A DNA stretch of 64,000 bases from Talaromyces rugulosus (lineage: Eukaryota > Ascomycota > Eurotiomycetes > Eurotiales > Trichocomaceae): contig NC_049563.1 of the NCBI RefSeq assembly GCF_013368755.1, forward strand, positions 3,534,001-3,598,000. Reading direction: 5' to 3'. Shown here one piece after another: positions 21,650 through 33,100 of the stretch. The translations under genes were made by a program, and so were the position numbers. Position 1 is the first letter of the stretch; each line of letters starts with the position of its first letter. The notes under the pieces are model-generated. The model was not told the origin of the DNA. It did no database searches and saw only the letters and a program-made list of their open reading frames with translations.

Positions 21650-22192
21650 TGTCATCATTACACTTTATATAGAAAGATGTATATTAAATCTAAGATTTTA
21701 GATTGTTATAATAAGTGTATTGGTTTTGATTGCTATAAATATGTTGAGATAGCTTTATCTAATCTTACTTAAAAGAAGCTCTTGGCAGCCTAGGAAAAGA
21801 TTTATACTTAATAGAAAGAAGTCTATAAGCGAATGGTTAAAATAATAACCAAACTTGATTATTTTAATAAATAAGATAATCTTCTTTGAAAATGAGCTGG
21901 AGAATTTATTTAAACTGATATAAAAGATATGGAAGAGTTGGAGCGGCTGGAAGAGGAGAAAGAAAGGAAATATAAGAAGAAGTAAAGGAAAGAAACTAAG
22001 TAATAGAAAGCTAATAAGGCTATTATAGCTATTTTTGAAAAGTTTCTTTCTAATCCTAATAACGCGGACTCTTTTAACCTGGTCCTCTTTGACTAACTCG
22101 TCGGTAATATTCCTGAATCTTATCTAGATAATTCAGATATCTAACTAGTTCTTATGAATTATGTTCTTTGGAATATTCTTTCTACTTAATAA
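21650..22192 (+). pseudogene. Antisense Zn2Cys6-like coiled-coil protein of Gy-B
   Basis: A single plus-strand frame of about 180 codons, opposite to Gy-B pol, ends in a double TAA at 22187-22192. It opens with a cysteine cluster. Counting Tyr codons one RIP step from Cys, the spacing is C-x2-C-x6-C-x8-C-x2-C-x7-C, like a fungal Zn2Cys6 zinc cluster. A helical stretch follows (KKLLAA, KEVYKRMVKIITKLDYFNK), then AGEFI-x-TDIKDMEELERLEEEKERK, a clear acidic/basic coiled coil. The tail is NPNNADSFNLVLFD..GNIPESYLDN. About fourteen stops all fit CAA, CAG or TGG. The true start is unclear; the frame is readable from about 21600. The last about 100 bases overlap the chromodomain on the other strand. 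I know of similar unnamed Cys-cluster/coiled-coil proteins in fungal gypsy elements; function is unknown. Confidence 0.75.
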
Positions 22193-25100
22193 GGTATAAT
22201 ATTTTTCCTTTTTCTATTTTTTATTGTACTATCTAGTCGATTTTATATTCTTCTTTTTCTACTTTATTGTAATTTTTGTGCTGACTTACTATTGATTCTA
22301 GTAATAAGATATAGAATATTAGGTGTATCTTTATTCTATTTAGTAGCTGGAGTTCATAATTGTTATTTACAAGTTTTTTCTTAATTGTAAATAGTCTATA
22401 TTTGATAGCATTAAGTTTGTTATTAAGTTTTTTACTTAGAATATTAAATTTTTTGTTTCTTATTATTTATTGTAGTAAATAAACTCTCTTCTTTTTTTTA
22501 AGGATAGATGTGTTCTCGCGCTTCTTGTTATAATATGCCTTTATTTTTAGTTCTGTCTATTGGATGTCTCTTGACATACTTTAGTATAATATTTATATAT
22601 ATTATCTTTTAACTACTACTTGCTCCGATACTTTTTCTCTTAGAATATCTATCTATAACATTCGCAAGTATTATCTAAGATTAGTATAATATAGTACTTG
22701 TCTTATTATTGTATTTTCTGTATTATTCAGGGTAAATTGCGTAATTGGTAGTAATTCTACCCAATCTGCTTGATTTCAATCTAAGTAATGCCTTAGATAT
22801 TGCTGTACTGTCTAAATCATCCTTTAAGACTGGCTATCAGTCTATTAGTGATTAGTAGTTAATAATTTATATATTATTCTATATATCTTTATAATAATCT
22901 ACTAATATTTTGACGTAAATAACTTGTCTTGATCTAAAGTTATTTCTATTAACAACCTAGTTCAATTAAATACTATTCTAAGTATTAATATTATATATTA
23001 CTCTGTAGTCATATCTTTTAATATTGAACTAAAAATAATATATTTTATAAGTTGATTTATAATGATAATTGCATTAGTATAGATAACTCTAGTAACTAGA
23101 TTTTTGGACTGCAGTAGCCCTTGGATAAAATCAACTATGATGCTTTCCTATACTTGTGTTGGTATATCTATAATATTCATTTTTCTATATAGCTTATATC
23201 GTGATAGTTTATTTCAGTTATATTCATTATATTTATAGATGTATTCAGTCACTTCTTTAACAATATTAGGATAGTAATATACTTACTATATTTCTTTGAG
23301 CATCTTCTCAATTCCTTAGTGTCCTCTGTTTGGTAGATTATAATTTTCTTAAATAACTTCAGTAATCATTTTTGATAGAATCATGACTCAATCATTCCAT
23401 AGTGCAAATTCTTTGTTTAGTTATAATATTCTGACTTATAATTCTTTTTAAATTCTATCATTATTTCTTATTGCTTCTCTAAATCTTTATTCAAATTTAG
23501 TTTCATTAATTGTGACAGTTATTGCCAGGATTACTTTTTTATTATATCTAATTCCATCTGAATCTTTTTATAAAATGTTTATCTTTGATTGTTCGATACT
23601 GATAGAATAATCTAGTCATTAGCTAAGGACATCTACCATAATATTTTCTTTTCCTTTGATGTGTTCAATCCTGAAGTTGAACCATGCTAAATATTTAGCC
23701 CATCTAGCTTGTCTTCTTGAAAGCTCTTTTGTCGTCATAAAATAAGTTAGATTATAATAGTCACTTTTTATAATTATCTTATACTTTGCTTCTTAAAGAT
23801 AGTGTCTCTAGTACTTGAATACTTCAATAATTGCTAGCAGTTCTTAGTTATGTATATCATAATTTCGTTTTGTCATTATTAATTATTTTAAATAGAATAT
23901 AATAATAATTTTTTCTCCGCTTTTCTTAATCTATTTATATATTAATTCTAAAGTAAATCTAGAGACATCTGGTCGTATTATACTTTAAAATTCTAGGTTA
24001 TATAGCTAAAGAATAGATGCTTTTTTAACAAGTTCTTTGATTTTATTAAACGCTTGTTGTTGTTTATTTTCTTATTTAAATAGTTATTCTTTTTTCAGTA
24101 TTTTTATTATAGGCTTCGTGATGTTAGTATATTGTCCTAAATACCTTCGTACATAACCACTTACTCCCAGGAATCCTTGGATTCCAGTGATATTAATTGG
24201 CATAGACCAGTTAATAATTGCGTTAACTTTTTCTGATGGAATTTGTAGTCCTTCTGTTGAGTAAATCATTCCTAAATATTTAACAGTGATTGTGTTGAAT
24301 TCACACTTTTTGATTTTCAGCATGATTCCTATCTTTATTAGTTTATCTATAATACTTCATACATAACTATCATATAGTTTAGGGTTTTTAGAAAAGACTA
24401 TAATATTATTAAAATATACTGCTATAAATTTGTTTAGATAGTCCCTTAGTAGATACGTTATATATCGTGTAAATTATGCAGATAGATTTTTCAATCCTAT
24501 GGATACGACTACCCATTCATATAATTCTTTATCTATAAGGATAGCTGTTTTTAAGATATCTTCTTTTTTCATACATAGGTTATAATAACCCTATTCAATA
24601 TCAAACATCATTATAATTTTTACTCCTTGCAATAAATCTCTTTTTTGTTCTTGATATAATGCCTTATTTGTATCATCTATTGTCTGGCTGTTTAGTTATT
24701 AATAGTTATATATTACTCTCTTTATTCCATCTTTCTTAGGTACATAAAGGTTTCATGCTGAATTTACTAAGCTGGATTCCTATAGATATCCAGCAGAGTA
24801 AAAAGTATTATTAAATTTGTTTTCAGCTTTTTATTTATCTCTTGACTTTTGTTTCTGCTTGACTTGTTTGAGTTAAGCCTCAGGCTTTAGCTCAATTATT
24901 GCTTTGTATTCCAGTGGATGCGTTGGAATTTGGTATTCTTTTTTTATAAATAATTCAGTATAATTATAGTATTTTTTCAGTAATTTCTTTATGACTTCTG
25001 CAAGTTCTTTTTCATATAATTCCTTTAACTTCAGTTTTATCCTATAATCTATTTTTTTATTGATTTAGGCGATTATTTTAAGTGGTTTGTGTGTCCGGAG

Positions 25101-26780
25101 TTCTTTTCCCTTAATGGTGATTTTTCTCTGTTCCTAGTTGATAATCAGATTAAACTGCTTTAATCAACTTATTCCCACGATCGCGTCATAGTATTTCGAA
25201 TTGAGAGGTGTGATATCAAAAGTAATCTCTATACGGTAGTTATTTGACCTAACCATTGCATTATCAATCTTCTGTTTATATCCTTTAATAATAGTTTCTC
25301 TATTAATTCTAACAACCTCTGTCTACTCGTTAGTCTGCTTGAATAGCAGATTATATTATTTCACAAATTTCTGGTCAATATAATTTCTAGTTGCTCCCAA
25401 ATCCACTAGGATTCTAGCTTTATATTTGTTGATTATTATCTCCAATATTATCGAGTTTCCATGGTATTCCATAGTAACAGAAATCTAATACTATTGTTGA
25501 TGTTGCTTCTTATATTATTGAATACTTCTAAAGTAGGCTTTCCATTGTTCTTCTGTTTCCGTATGGATTCTCTTGTGTTGTAGGCATTCTACTGATTCAC
25601 ATTGTGTGCTGGCAAGGTTATAATAGAATAGATATCCAATTTCAGTGTTCATATAGTTATATTGGTCATAGTCCAGTGGATATTCAAAGTACGGTATATG
25701 CAAGATATTTGGTGTTATTGGAATCTATCTCTATTGATTCTTGATCCTTCAATGCCTTTAACAGTTTAGATTGAAACATAATGCCTAGTTTATTCTAGTG
25801 TGGATGTTTCCTTCACAGCTTGGATAATATTTATATATACAGTTCCAAACATGTCTCTAAGCTTCATTATATAGACTTGTTCTTTTTAACTATAATAATC
25901 TTTTATATTCTTCTGCTATTTCTATATTGTTTTTTCCATATATCAGATATTCGTTATGTATCTACTTATAATACTTTAGACAGCTCCAAATGTACTGTTG
26001 CCATATTTATATAGATTCTTCCCAGTATACTGCTCTTGATGGCTGGTAGTTACATTTAATAATTTCTTTTTGTTCTTTCTTATAGTTATATTCCAATATT
26101 TTATAGATTTCTTTTCTTATTTCATCAAGTCTATTGACTATATTGCTTTCTCGATCTAGATCCTTATAATTTGCTCAATCTTTATTGTCCTGTACCGTTA
26201 TACCTTCTGGGATGCTTTGGTATGATAAAGAATCATTAGTATCCTGTGAATACTAGTCTTCTCTGCAAGGTTTTTCTATTCTGATATTAATGCCTTGCCT
26301 AGAGCATTTTTCCTGAGCTGGTTCTTCCTTAAAACTCTATCGTAAGTGTCTTTCTGACAACTTAAGACAAGATCTTCCTTCTGTAAAGATTCTTATAAAT
26401 CTTTTTTTAATAATTCTTTAATATTATTTCTTATCTAATGGTTCTCCTTGACCATTGTTGTCCTTAGCAGTGCTATCTTTGGATGTTTGTAGGTTTTCTA
26501 TAATTATTATAATTTTTTCTGTTAAGTTCTGGTTAGTCTTTCCATCGCTTAAGCCTTGTCTGTATTATTTCGTAAAATGGCCTTTCTTTCTATATTTGTA
26601 GTATGCTCTTTCTTTCTTTCTTCTTTTTTTTTTTTCCTTAGTAACAATAGTGTTAAGTTATATTTTAATATCTCTATTTTTATCATACTGAGGGTGTCTA
26701 GGTCAGGAAGTGTTTGACTGATATCCTTTCTAATGGCTATTCTTCTTCTTGAGTTGTTTATTGTATTATTATAAGTCAAT
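22140..26780 (-). pseudogene. Gy-B gag-pol
   Basis: Read right to left. Gag remains lie at about 27490-25700. A piece with spaced Cys (YNLASTQCESVECLQHKRIH) lies at 25515-25703. Protease and linker follow at 25500-25050. Reverse transcriptase has V-Y-F-N-N-I-I-V-F-S (YLDD box mutated Asp to Asn) at about 24390-24424, then a stop-free stretch at 24084-24323 (VKYLGMIYSTEGLQI, FLGVSGYVRRYLGQY). RNase H is at about 23950-23600 and integrase at about 23400-22450. NNNYELQLLNRIKIHLIFYI leads into a chromodomain at about 22240-22140 (IEKGKILYLIK.KEYSKEHNS.ELVRYLNY). Asp-to-Asn changes in the catalytic box (GAT to AAT) fit G-to-A RIP and would kill activity even without the stops. Confidence 0.85.
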
Positions 26781-27493
26781 ATAGAATGCTGCTTTTATTA
26801 TATTGCGGAACGTTTCTAGTTAAGGCTGTATTATTGTGATTATATTCTTAACGTTTTTCTTGAGGCCTCTGTAGAACTGGTCTTGATATCTTTAATTACT
26901 GTATTTTAGGTTGTTGGATACCTGGAGATACTTTGATATATATTCTCCAATGGACCTAACTTATTGGATATTTTATATTTTGTGGATAGCAACTAGTTCT
27001 TTATTAATAGTTCTATATAGTTGCTTGAGCTTGTCTCTGAAATATTTAAAATTCACGAATAGCTGAATTATTTCTGGTAAGGCTTGCTTAGTGTTGTTGT
27101 TTAGCTAGCTTTCTATATATGGAGTAAACTACTTTATAGTATCTCTGGTCAGGAAACTAGAGGCTGTTAAGACTTTGTTGGATTCTCTTCTAATGCGTGC
27201 GAGATTATTCGCAAAGTAGATTCTTATCTGAGTAAGGAATTAATTAAAGGTTCTAGGTTTTTTTGAAAAAGATTTGATTTTTCTGATTTATAGAGTTCTA
27301 TTATTTATAGTGACTTGTTGGGCGACTAGCTGTTTAAGCTGCTTAATTCTTTTCTATAATTGCTGCTGGGGTGTTTCAGTGGAATCTATTTCAGTATTTC
27401 TACTTGAAGTAGTGGTATTTCCTGCTATTATTAACATATTTCTAAGGAATAACTATATCTTCTTTAATATCTTTATTCGTTAGGGTGTTTTAT

Positions 27494-27970
27494 TGTTAAA
27501 ATGTATCAATCATTCTTTACCAGAATAGGTGTTTGTTGGTAGTATTCTGCTGAATGAGATAGAGACGTAGGTAAGTAGGGTTGGAAGGGGAATATCTCTT
27601 ATAAATAAAAGGATATTTAAGAGTAACTTATTAATAAGCTGGATAAAGTATAGATCCAATTTGATATAAGAATAAAACATAATTAAACTAAATATATATT
27701 AGTAAATAAGTGTCTTTATATAATAAATCCTAAATATAGTGAATATATCCATCTCTATAGTAGTTGCTCTATTGACTATATTTATTGAAATATATCTAAT
27801 ATATCTTTGGCTTAACAACAGCTCTGTTAGTTATGTTGTCTATATAATTATGTGACTCTGTCGCGTTAATCTTTCTATAACTATCTATGTAAGTACCCAC
27901 GATAGCCTTGCTTAGGTAAGTAGTGTCTGTAGGCCTATCGATTAGCTATAGTTAATCGAATCTTCTGACA
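27494..27970 (-). repeat. Gy-B 5' LTR
   Basis: 477 bp, the pair of 20981-21457, with C/T and G/A differences. Followed by AAGAA at 27971-27975. Confidence 0.92.
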
Positions 27971-28059
27971 AAGAAATCCTATTTAGATTAAGCTGATAGT
28001 AGCTATTTAGACTAATAAGCAGTATTTCTTTACTATTATTATAACAGTAGGAGGTTTAG

Positions 28060-28269
28060 ATGATATCTATAGATTACTTGCCTGGGATATATATTTTAAA
28101 GATAACAGACATCCTACCAGCCCTTATCATAAAATGGATAAAAACACTATTTACACCTAATACTATGATATTAGCTATTAAACTTATAGAAGCTATGGTA
28201 TCTAACTACTACTCTGCACTATGTGTGCTGATATCTATAAAGCCTAAGAGTATATCTATAACGTGCTAG
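28060..28269 (+). pseudogene. LINE-1 copy B, conserved C-terminal part of ORF1
   Basis: A 69-codon stop-free piece that matches the frame at 51905-52114 (minus) of copy G at nearly every position, with RIP-type replacements. It lies between the Gy-B insertion and the endonuclease. The preserved reading shows this stretch was coding. No known motif is visible apart from a basic, Pro- and Thr-rich character. Confidence 0.6.
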
Positions 28270-30050
28270 ACTACAGGGTCTAAATAAGCTATCTATACCT
28301 GTATGCACCCACTAAATATAATAATTATAGAAAGAAGCACCAGACTGATTCCTTAGAATACTCTAAGCTTCAGAAGGCCTGCCAATAACTCTATAAATAC
28401 TTCCCTGGCATAAAGGTCATTATATCCCCTCCCTCTTCTAAATAGACTAAATAGGAAGATATTACTAAGGAGACTTCTTTTTCAATCACTATCTAGGACA
28501 CTCTCTAAGCCTTAGAGCTTAGGAAGGTTGATAATACTATAGAAAATATCCTAGAGATATTATCTCTACTGTACTTATCTCTATATTTAATATCAACACC
28601 TGGAGCTGTAGTCTTTATTAATATTAATTATTTAATATAATTACGGCTGTATCTATCTTACAATCTTAAAGGCTTTAGAAATAGGGATAGAATAGTAAAT
28701 AGATATTATATATCTGTAAAAGCCTTATATTGCCTATAATTTCTTTTATCTAGGCTATCTGCTGTACTGGCCAGAAAGGAAGAAATAAGATTAATAGATA
28801 CTTATAGCTATCCACAAAGATCTTATAAAGATGATTAAAATTAAAAACTATACTAATTTAATAAACTATCTCTATTTACAGATTCTAGATATATAGAAAG
28901 TATTAATAATTAATAGATATGCCCTCTAATGTACTAGAATAGTCAACTACTATAATATATAGATTAAGGCTAGTTACTAATAATAAAAGGTCTTTTCTAG
29001 ATAATACTAGGCTATTAAGAACGCAGACTAGGACCTATTTATAATAAATAGATATCTATTAGTAGGTGATTTTAATATCTATAGTCTTTTATGAAATCTA
29101 CTAGCCAAGGGCTGAGTTAATACTAAGCCCTTAGAATAGTTTATAAAGCGGCACTTACTATATATTAATAATCTACTAAAGAAGACCACACGCTATAAAA
29201 AAACTAAGGAGATATTAATTATTAATTTAATATTATTCTTATCAACCCTAGGGCCTCTGTAAGTCTGGGAGGTAAATAAAAATAAGTCTACAATATCTAA
29301 CTATAAGTTTATCGTCCTAGTCTGAGAAGCCCTAGAAAAGTCTCTCTTAGGAGAAATCTCTAAAGAGATTACTAGGTGGCAGATAGAAGCTTTATAAGTA
29401 AACAAAGAAACCCTAAAGCTAGCTATAGCAGCTTAGATCTTAAAGGCTATAGACCATCTCTTTCTTAATAATTAATACACTAAGAAAGACCTTATTAGAG
29501 AGGCTAATTAGATATAGAATATTCTAACTAGTATACTTAATAGATATACTAAAGCAATACAGCTTTATATATGCTCTAAGTAGTAGTAGAAACTAGAGCT
29601 GCAGCAAGCCCAGAGCTTATAGACTATAGTCTATAAGTGATAGTAGATTTATACCTATATTAACACTAAATTCAAGGCTATAAGAACCGCTTATTACTAT
29701 AAAATAAAAATAGATAAAAAGATCTGTTAAGAGGCCTTCTTTGCTGAGGAAGGCCCTGGAGAAAAAGAAGAATAGAAAAAAGATTCTAATCCTACTGAGA
29801 ACCTTTTTTCTAAAGGCTCTAGAAATGGCCTGGAAAAGCCTTCTCTAGAAGATCCTAATAGATGTTAGATAGCCCTATAGTATACTAAGCTATGGACTAA
29901 TCTTATTACCCCAGCACTCTAAGACCCAGATCTAAAGACTCTCTCTGCCACTACCATAGCTGGAAAAAAAAAACATCTTTTTCTGCGCGGTTTCAATTTT
30001 TGAAATTACTCGCCCAAACCTGGCTGGATTCAGCCCAGAATCTGATCAAT

Positions 30051-30130
30051 TATAATTAACTCTCCGCGCTATCAATTGGTCCCAACTTTATTGAGATTGA
30101 CCAGGAACATAGCGCAGAGAGATTAATTAA
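30051..30130 (+). repeat. Imperfect palindrome in the LINE-2 5' leader
   Basis: The arm at 30051-30072 (ending CTCTCCGCGCTAT) pairs with 30109-30130 (starting ATAGCGCAGAGAG), about 20 bp with one bulge and few mismatches, loop 36 nt. It lies about 90 bases inside the element, in the untranslated leader. It could fold in the LINE RNA. Confidence 0.6.
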
Positions 30131-33100
30131 CTCTATCAGCAATAGAAAAGTCACTCTTATCACACAACGCGTCAAAAAAAACATATCAACCAAAGAACTT
30201 TGTAAACATAGAGAAACTAGATAAAACAGCCTAGAAGACCCTTCATTATATTAATAATAACAAGAAAAAGCGCCTCAAAGATGAGTTCATCATTAGATTT
30301 ATCAACCAGATGTATAAATTCACCAAAACTACCAATCTAGGCAAAGCTACAGACGCACTAGCAAGCTTCAGGAAGACCCTAAAGCAGGTCTAGCAGAACA
30401 CTATACTAATCTACAAGGAAATCACTGCTAAGTAAGCAATAACTATATCTTAAAACGCCTTCTAATTAGCTTTAACCTTCTGAAAAAGCTTCTGGGCCTA
30501 GGAATGGTAAGCTAGACTAAGAGCAGTATCTACCCCCTAGTCCTATAGTATTGGAATATCAACGCCAGAGATTAGCCCTATGGAATTGAGAATCAACAGT
30601 AAGATTATAGTTAAGATTTATAATACTGCTATCTGTAAAAAGCTTTGTTAGACTAAGCTAGTTGATATTATCAGACAGGCAGAATGTATATAGAAAGAAG
30701 TAGCTAGGAAGATTCTAAGTCTCGCGCTTACTAGTTATATAGTGGTAGCCGTATAATAGCTTCTATTAGAGAATATAAGCTTTTAGGCTTCTAATACTAT
30801 TACAGCTGAGGTTCTAAGAATGTATATTGTATATTAGGCTTAGGCCTTTGACATAGGAGTATAGGTTTAGATATCTATATAGAGAGTGGTTGTTAATAGG
30901 GTGAAAGTATATTCTATGAATCTTGATATCCTAGAATAAGCTGTAGCGAGAAAAGTGAAACTGCTGGCTTAAAATCAATATATCTAGGGAGATAGTGTAT
31001 AGATTATCTATCTTAGTTAGCTTGTTAAGCCTTACTATAGAGAGGATTCGCTCATGGTGGAATTTACTAGTCTATTAGTAGTTAATATAGTGATTTTTAA
31101 AGACATAATTTAGTAGTCTAAGATTTACACTAATAGATCCTATTATTAAGAGGGATAGTGTAGAATATATATAAAATGCTAAAAATATAGACATTTCTAT
31201 GCTTAATGTCTATATAAGAAGTTTACTTATAGAATCTATGTAGCAGAGTATTTGATCTGGGAATATCCTGTTAAGCAGGGTTAGAAAATTATTCTAAAAT
31301 ACACTAATTATAGGAAGAAATACTGTGCTATTAATAGGCTTTATAAAGTAAGATAAAAAGCCATAGCCTATATTAAAGTAGCTATCTAAAGTTGTAAGGC
31401 TTTCTACTGTGTGCCTGAATATCTTAGGTCAAAGCAGGCACTAATTTCTATTAATAGCGCTATGCCAGCAGCGCTAAACGTGCTAATGACTAGAAGATCG
31501 GCCTTAATAGAAGCCTAACCAGTCTTAATTCAGCTATAGATCTAACTATCCCTAATGATCTGTAAGGCCACCTAAAGGTGTAGCTAGCCTTCTATAAAGT
31601 CAAAGTTTTCAGAAAAGGAGTCTCTGCCTAATATAAATATATAGATTAAGTTAACACTCTTAGCTATTTAGTTTAGAAGCTAGTTGGCACCTAATAAACC
31701 AAACCTAAGCTAGCTATAGTGATGATTAGCCTATAAAGAAGCTGTTATAGTTATTATAATAAGTGACCCCAAGTATGTTTTTAGAACTATAAAGCCTGTG
31801 AAGCGCGTATACTTGTTAATCAGTAAGGAATTACAGCAGCTAATAGTCTCTAAGCTAAAGCTAAACTAAGAGACTAGGCCTAAGCTAGAGCTTCCTCTAA
31901 TACTATTAATTACTATAATAGTTAATACTAATAATTTTTTAGTACTAAACAGTAAAGTGAGCTTCTAGAAGCTTAACCCTAAGAAATTCTTAAAGAAAGA
32001 CTATCAGCAGCTTCTAAGTAGATTTATAAACTACCACTTCTCATAGAACTATATAGTCTTTATTTAGAAAGACTGGTCCCCGCAGATAGACACTCTAGCC
32101 GAAGCTAAAGCCGGACTTGACAAGATAACCCTGGTTAAGATTAAGGAGGCTAAAAAAGCAGCTAGGACCTAAAAGCTAAGTATATTAGAATTAGAATAGG
32201 GTTCTAACACTATGTTAGAATCCGAATCAGGATCTAAATTCATAGAAGAGCCTGAGGAATCTACTTCTAAGCCTAATAAGTAGGTAAATCATTATATAAA
32301 AGTCTTTTCTTAATAAAAAGTATCTAAATTATCTAATACAATGTATATAAATCAAGGGATAAGGTCATAGCTACATTCTTTAGAAACTCTTAGGTGCTCT
32401 AAGCCAACGTTATAGCAGTATAAGAGCTCTGAAGGAATAAATTCAACAAAACTATATATTAATCAGTATTAGCAATCTATTAATTGCTTTATCCTAAAGC
32501 TCAGGAATATAGCAGTAGTAAACTGGTCTAAGTAGCATTTTATATCTCTAAAAAGATGAATCCTAGAAAGTGGATCTACTCTATTATATTAAAAGATTAC
32601 TAGATTCTCAAAATTTACTAAGAATCTGGCCACCATTTATATATTTATAATATATATAACGAACTAGACAGCAGCACTATTAAATAAATTAAAACTATAC
32701 TGTACTAAATCAGTAGTACTATTCCTAAGGCTAAGCATCTTATCATAGGAGATCTGAATACCTACCACTCTACCTGGGGAAGCCCAGGCACCAAGATTAA
32801 TCCCAAAGGAGAGCAGATCCTTAAGATTATAGATCGCTACTATATCAAATTAACTACTGAAGAGGGGGTACCTATATAGGAATAAGGCGACCTTAAAACA
32901 ATTATTGATCTAATTCTAATCTCTACTAATCTGATTAACCAGCTTATAAGCTATAAGTATACTAATAAACTGGGATATAATTTAGATCACTACCCTATTA
33001 GGACACTAATTAATATAGAAACATTACCAAATAAAGCGCCAAAGCGGCAAAATTAGAAGACTATAGACAATAAAGTCTTCCTCAGTAAACTAGAGAAACT

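Larger units (their letters stand above)
20981..27970 (-). mobile_element. Gy-B: complete Ty3/gypsy chromovirus, RIP-inactivated
   Basis: 6,990 bp on the minus strand, inserted in LINE-1 copy B with duplication AAGAA (20976-20980 and 27971-27975). The LTRs are 477 bp each (20981-21457 and 27494-27970). Right to left it carries gag, protease, reverse transcriptase, RNase H, integrase and chromodomain. A plus-strand accessory gene lies between the chromodomain and the left LTR. Confidence 0.92.

Noticed and set aside
25820..26014. Plus-strand hydrophobic 64-codon frame, possible membrane peptide
   Set aside because: It is the complement of Gy-B gag coding sequence; runs of T/A in RIP-mutated DNA give Phe/Leu/Ile-rich frames by chance.
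26549..26779. Minus-strand 76-codon frame as a separate gene
   Set aside because: It falls inside Gy-B gag on the coding strand and is just its longest stop-free stretch.
27274..27483. Plus-strand 69-codon hydrophobic frame beside the Gy-B 5' LTR
   Set aside because: Opposite strand of Gy-B leader and gag start, AT-driven hydrophobicity, no start context or homology seen.
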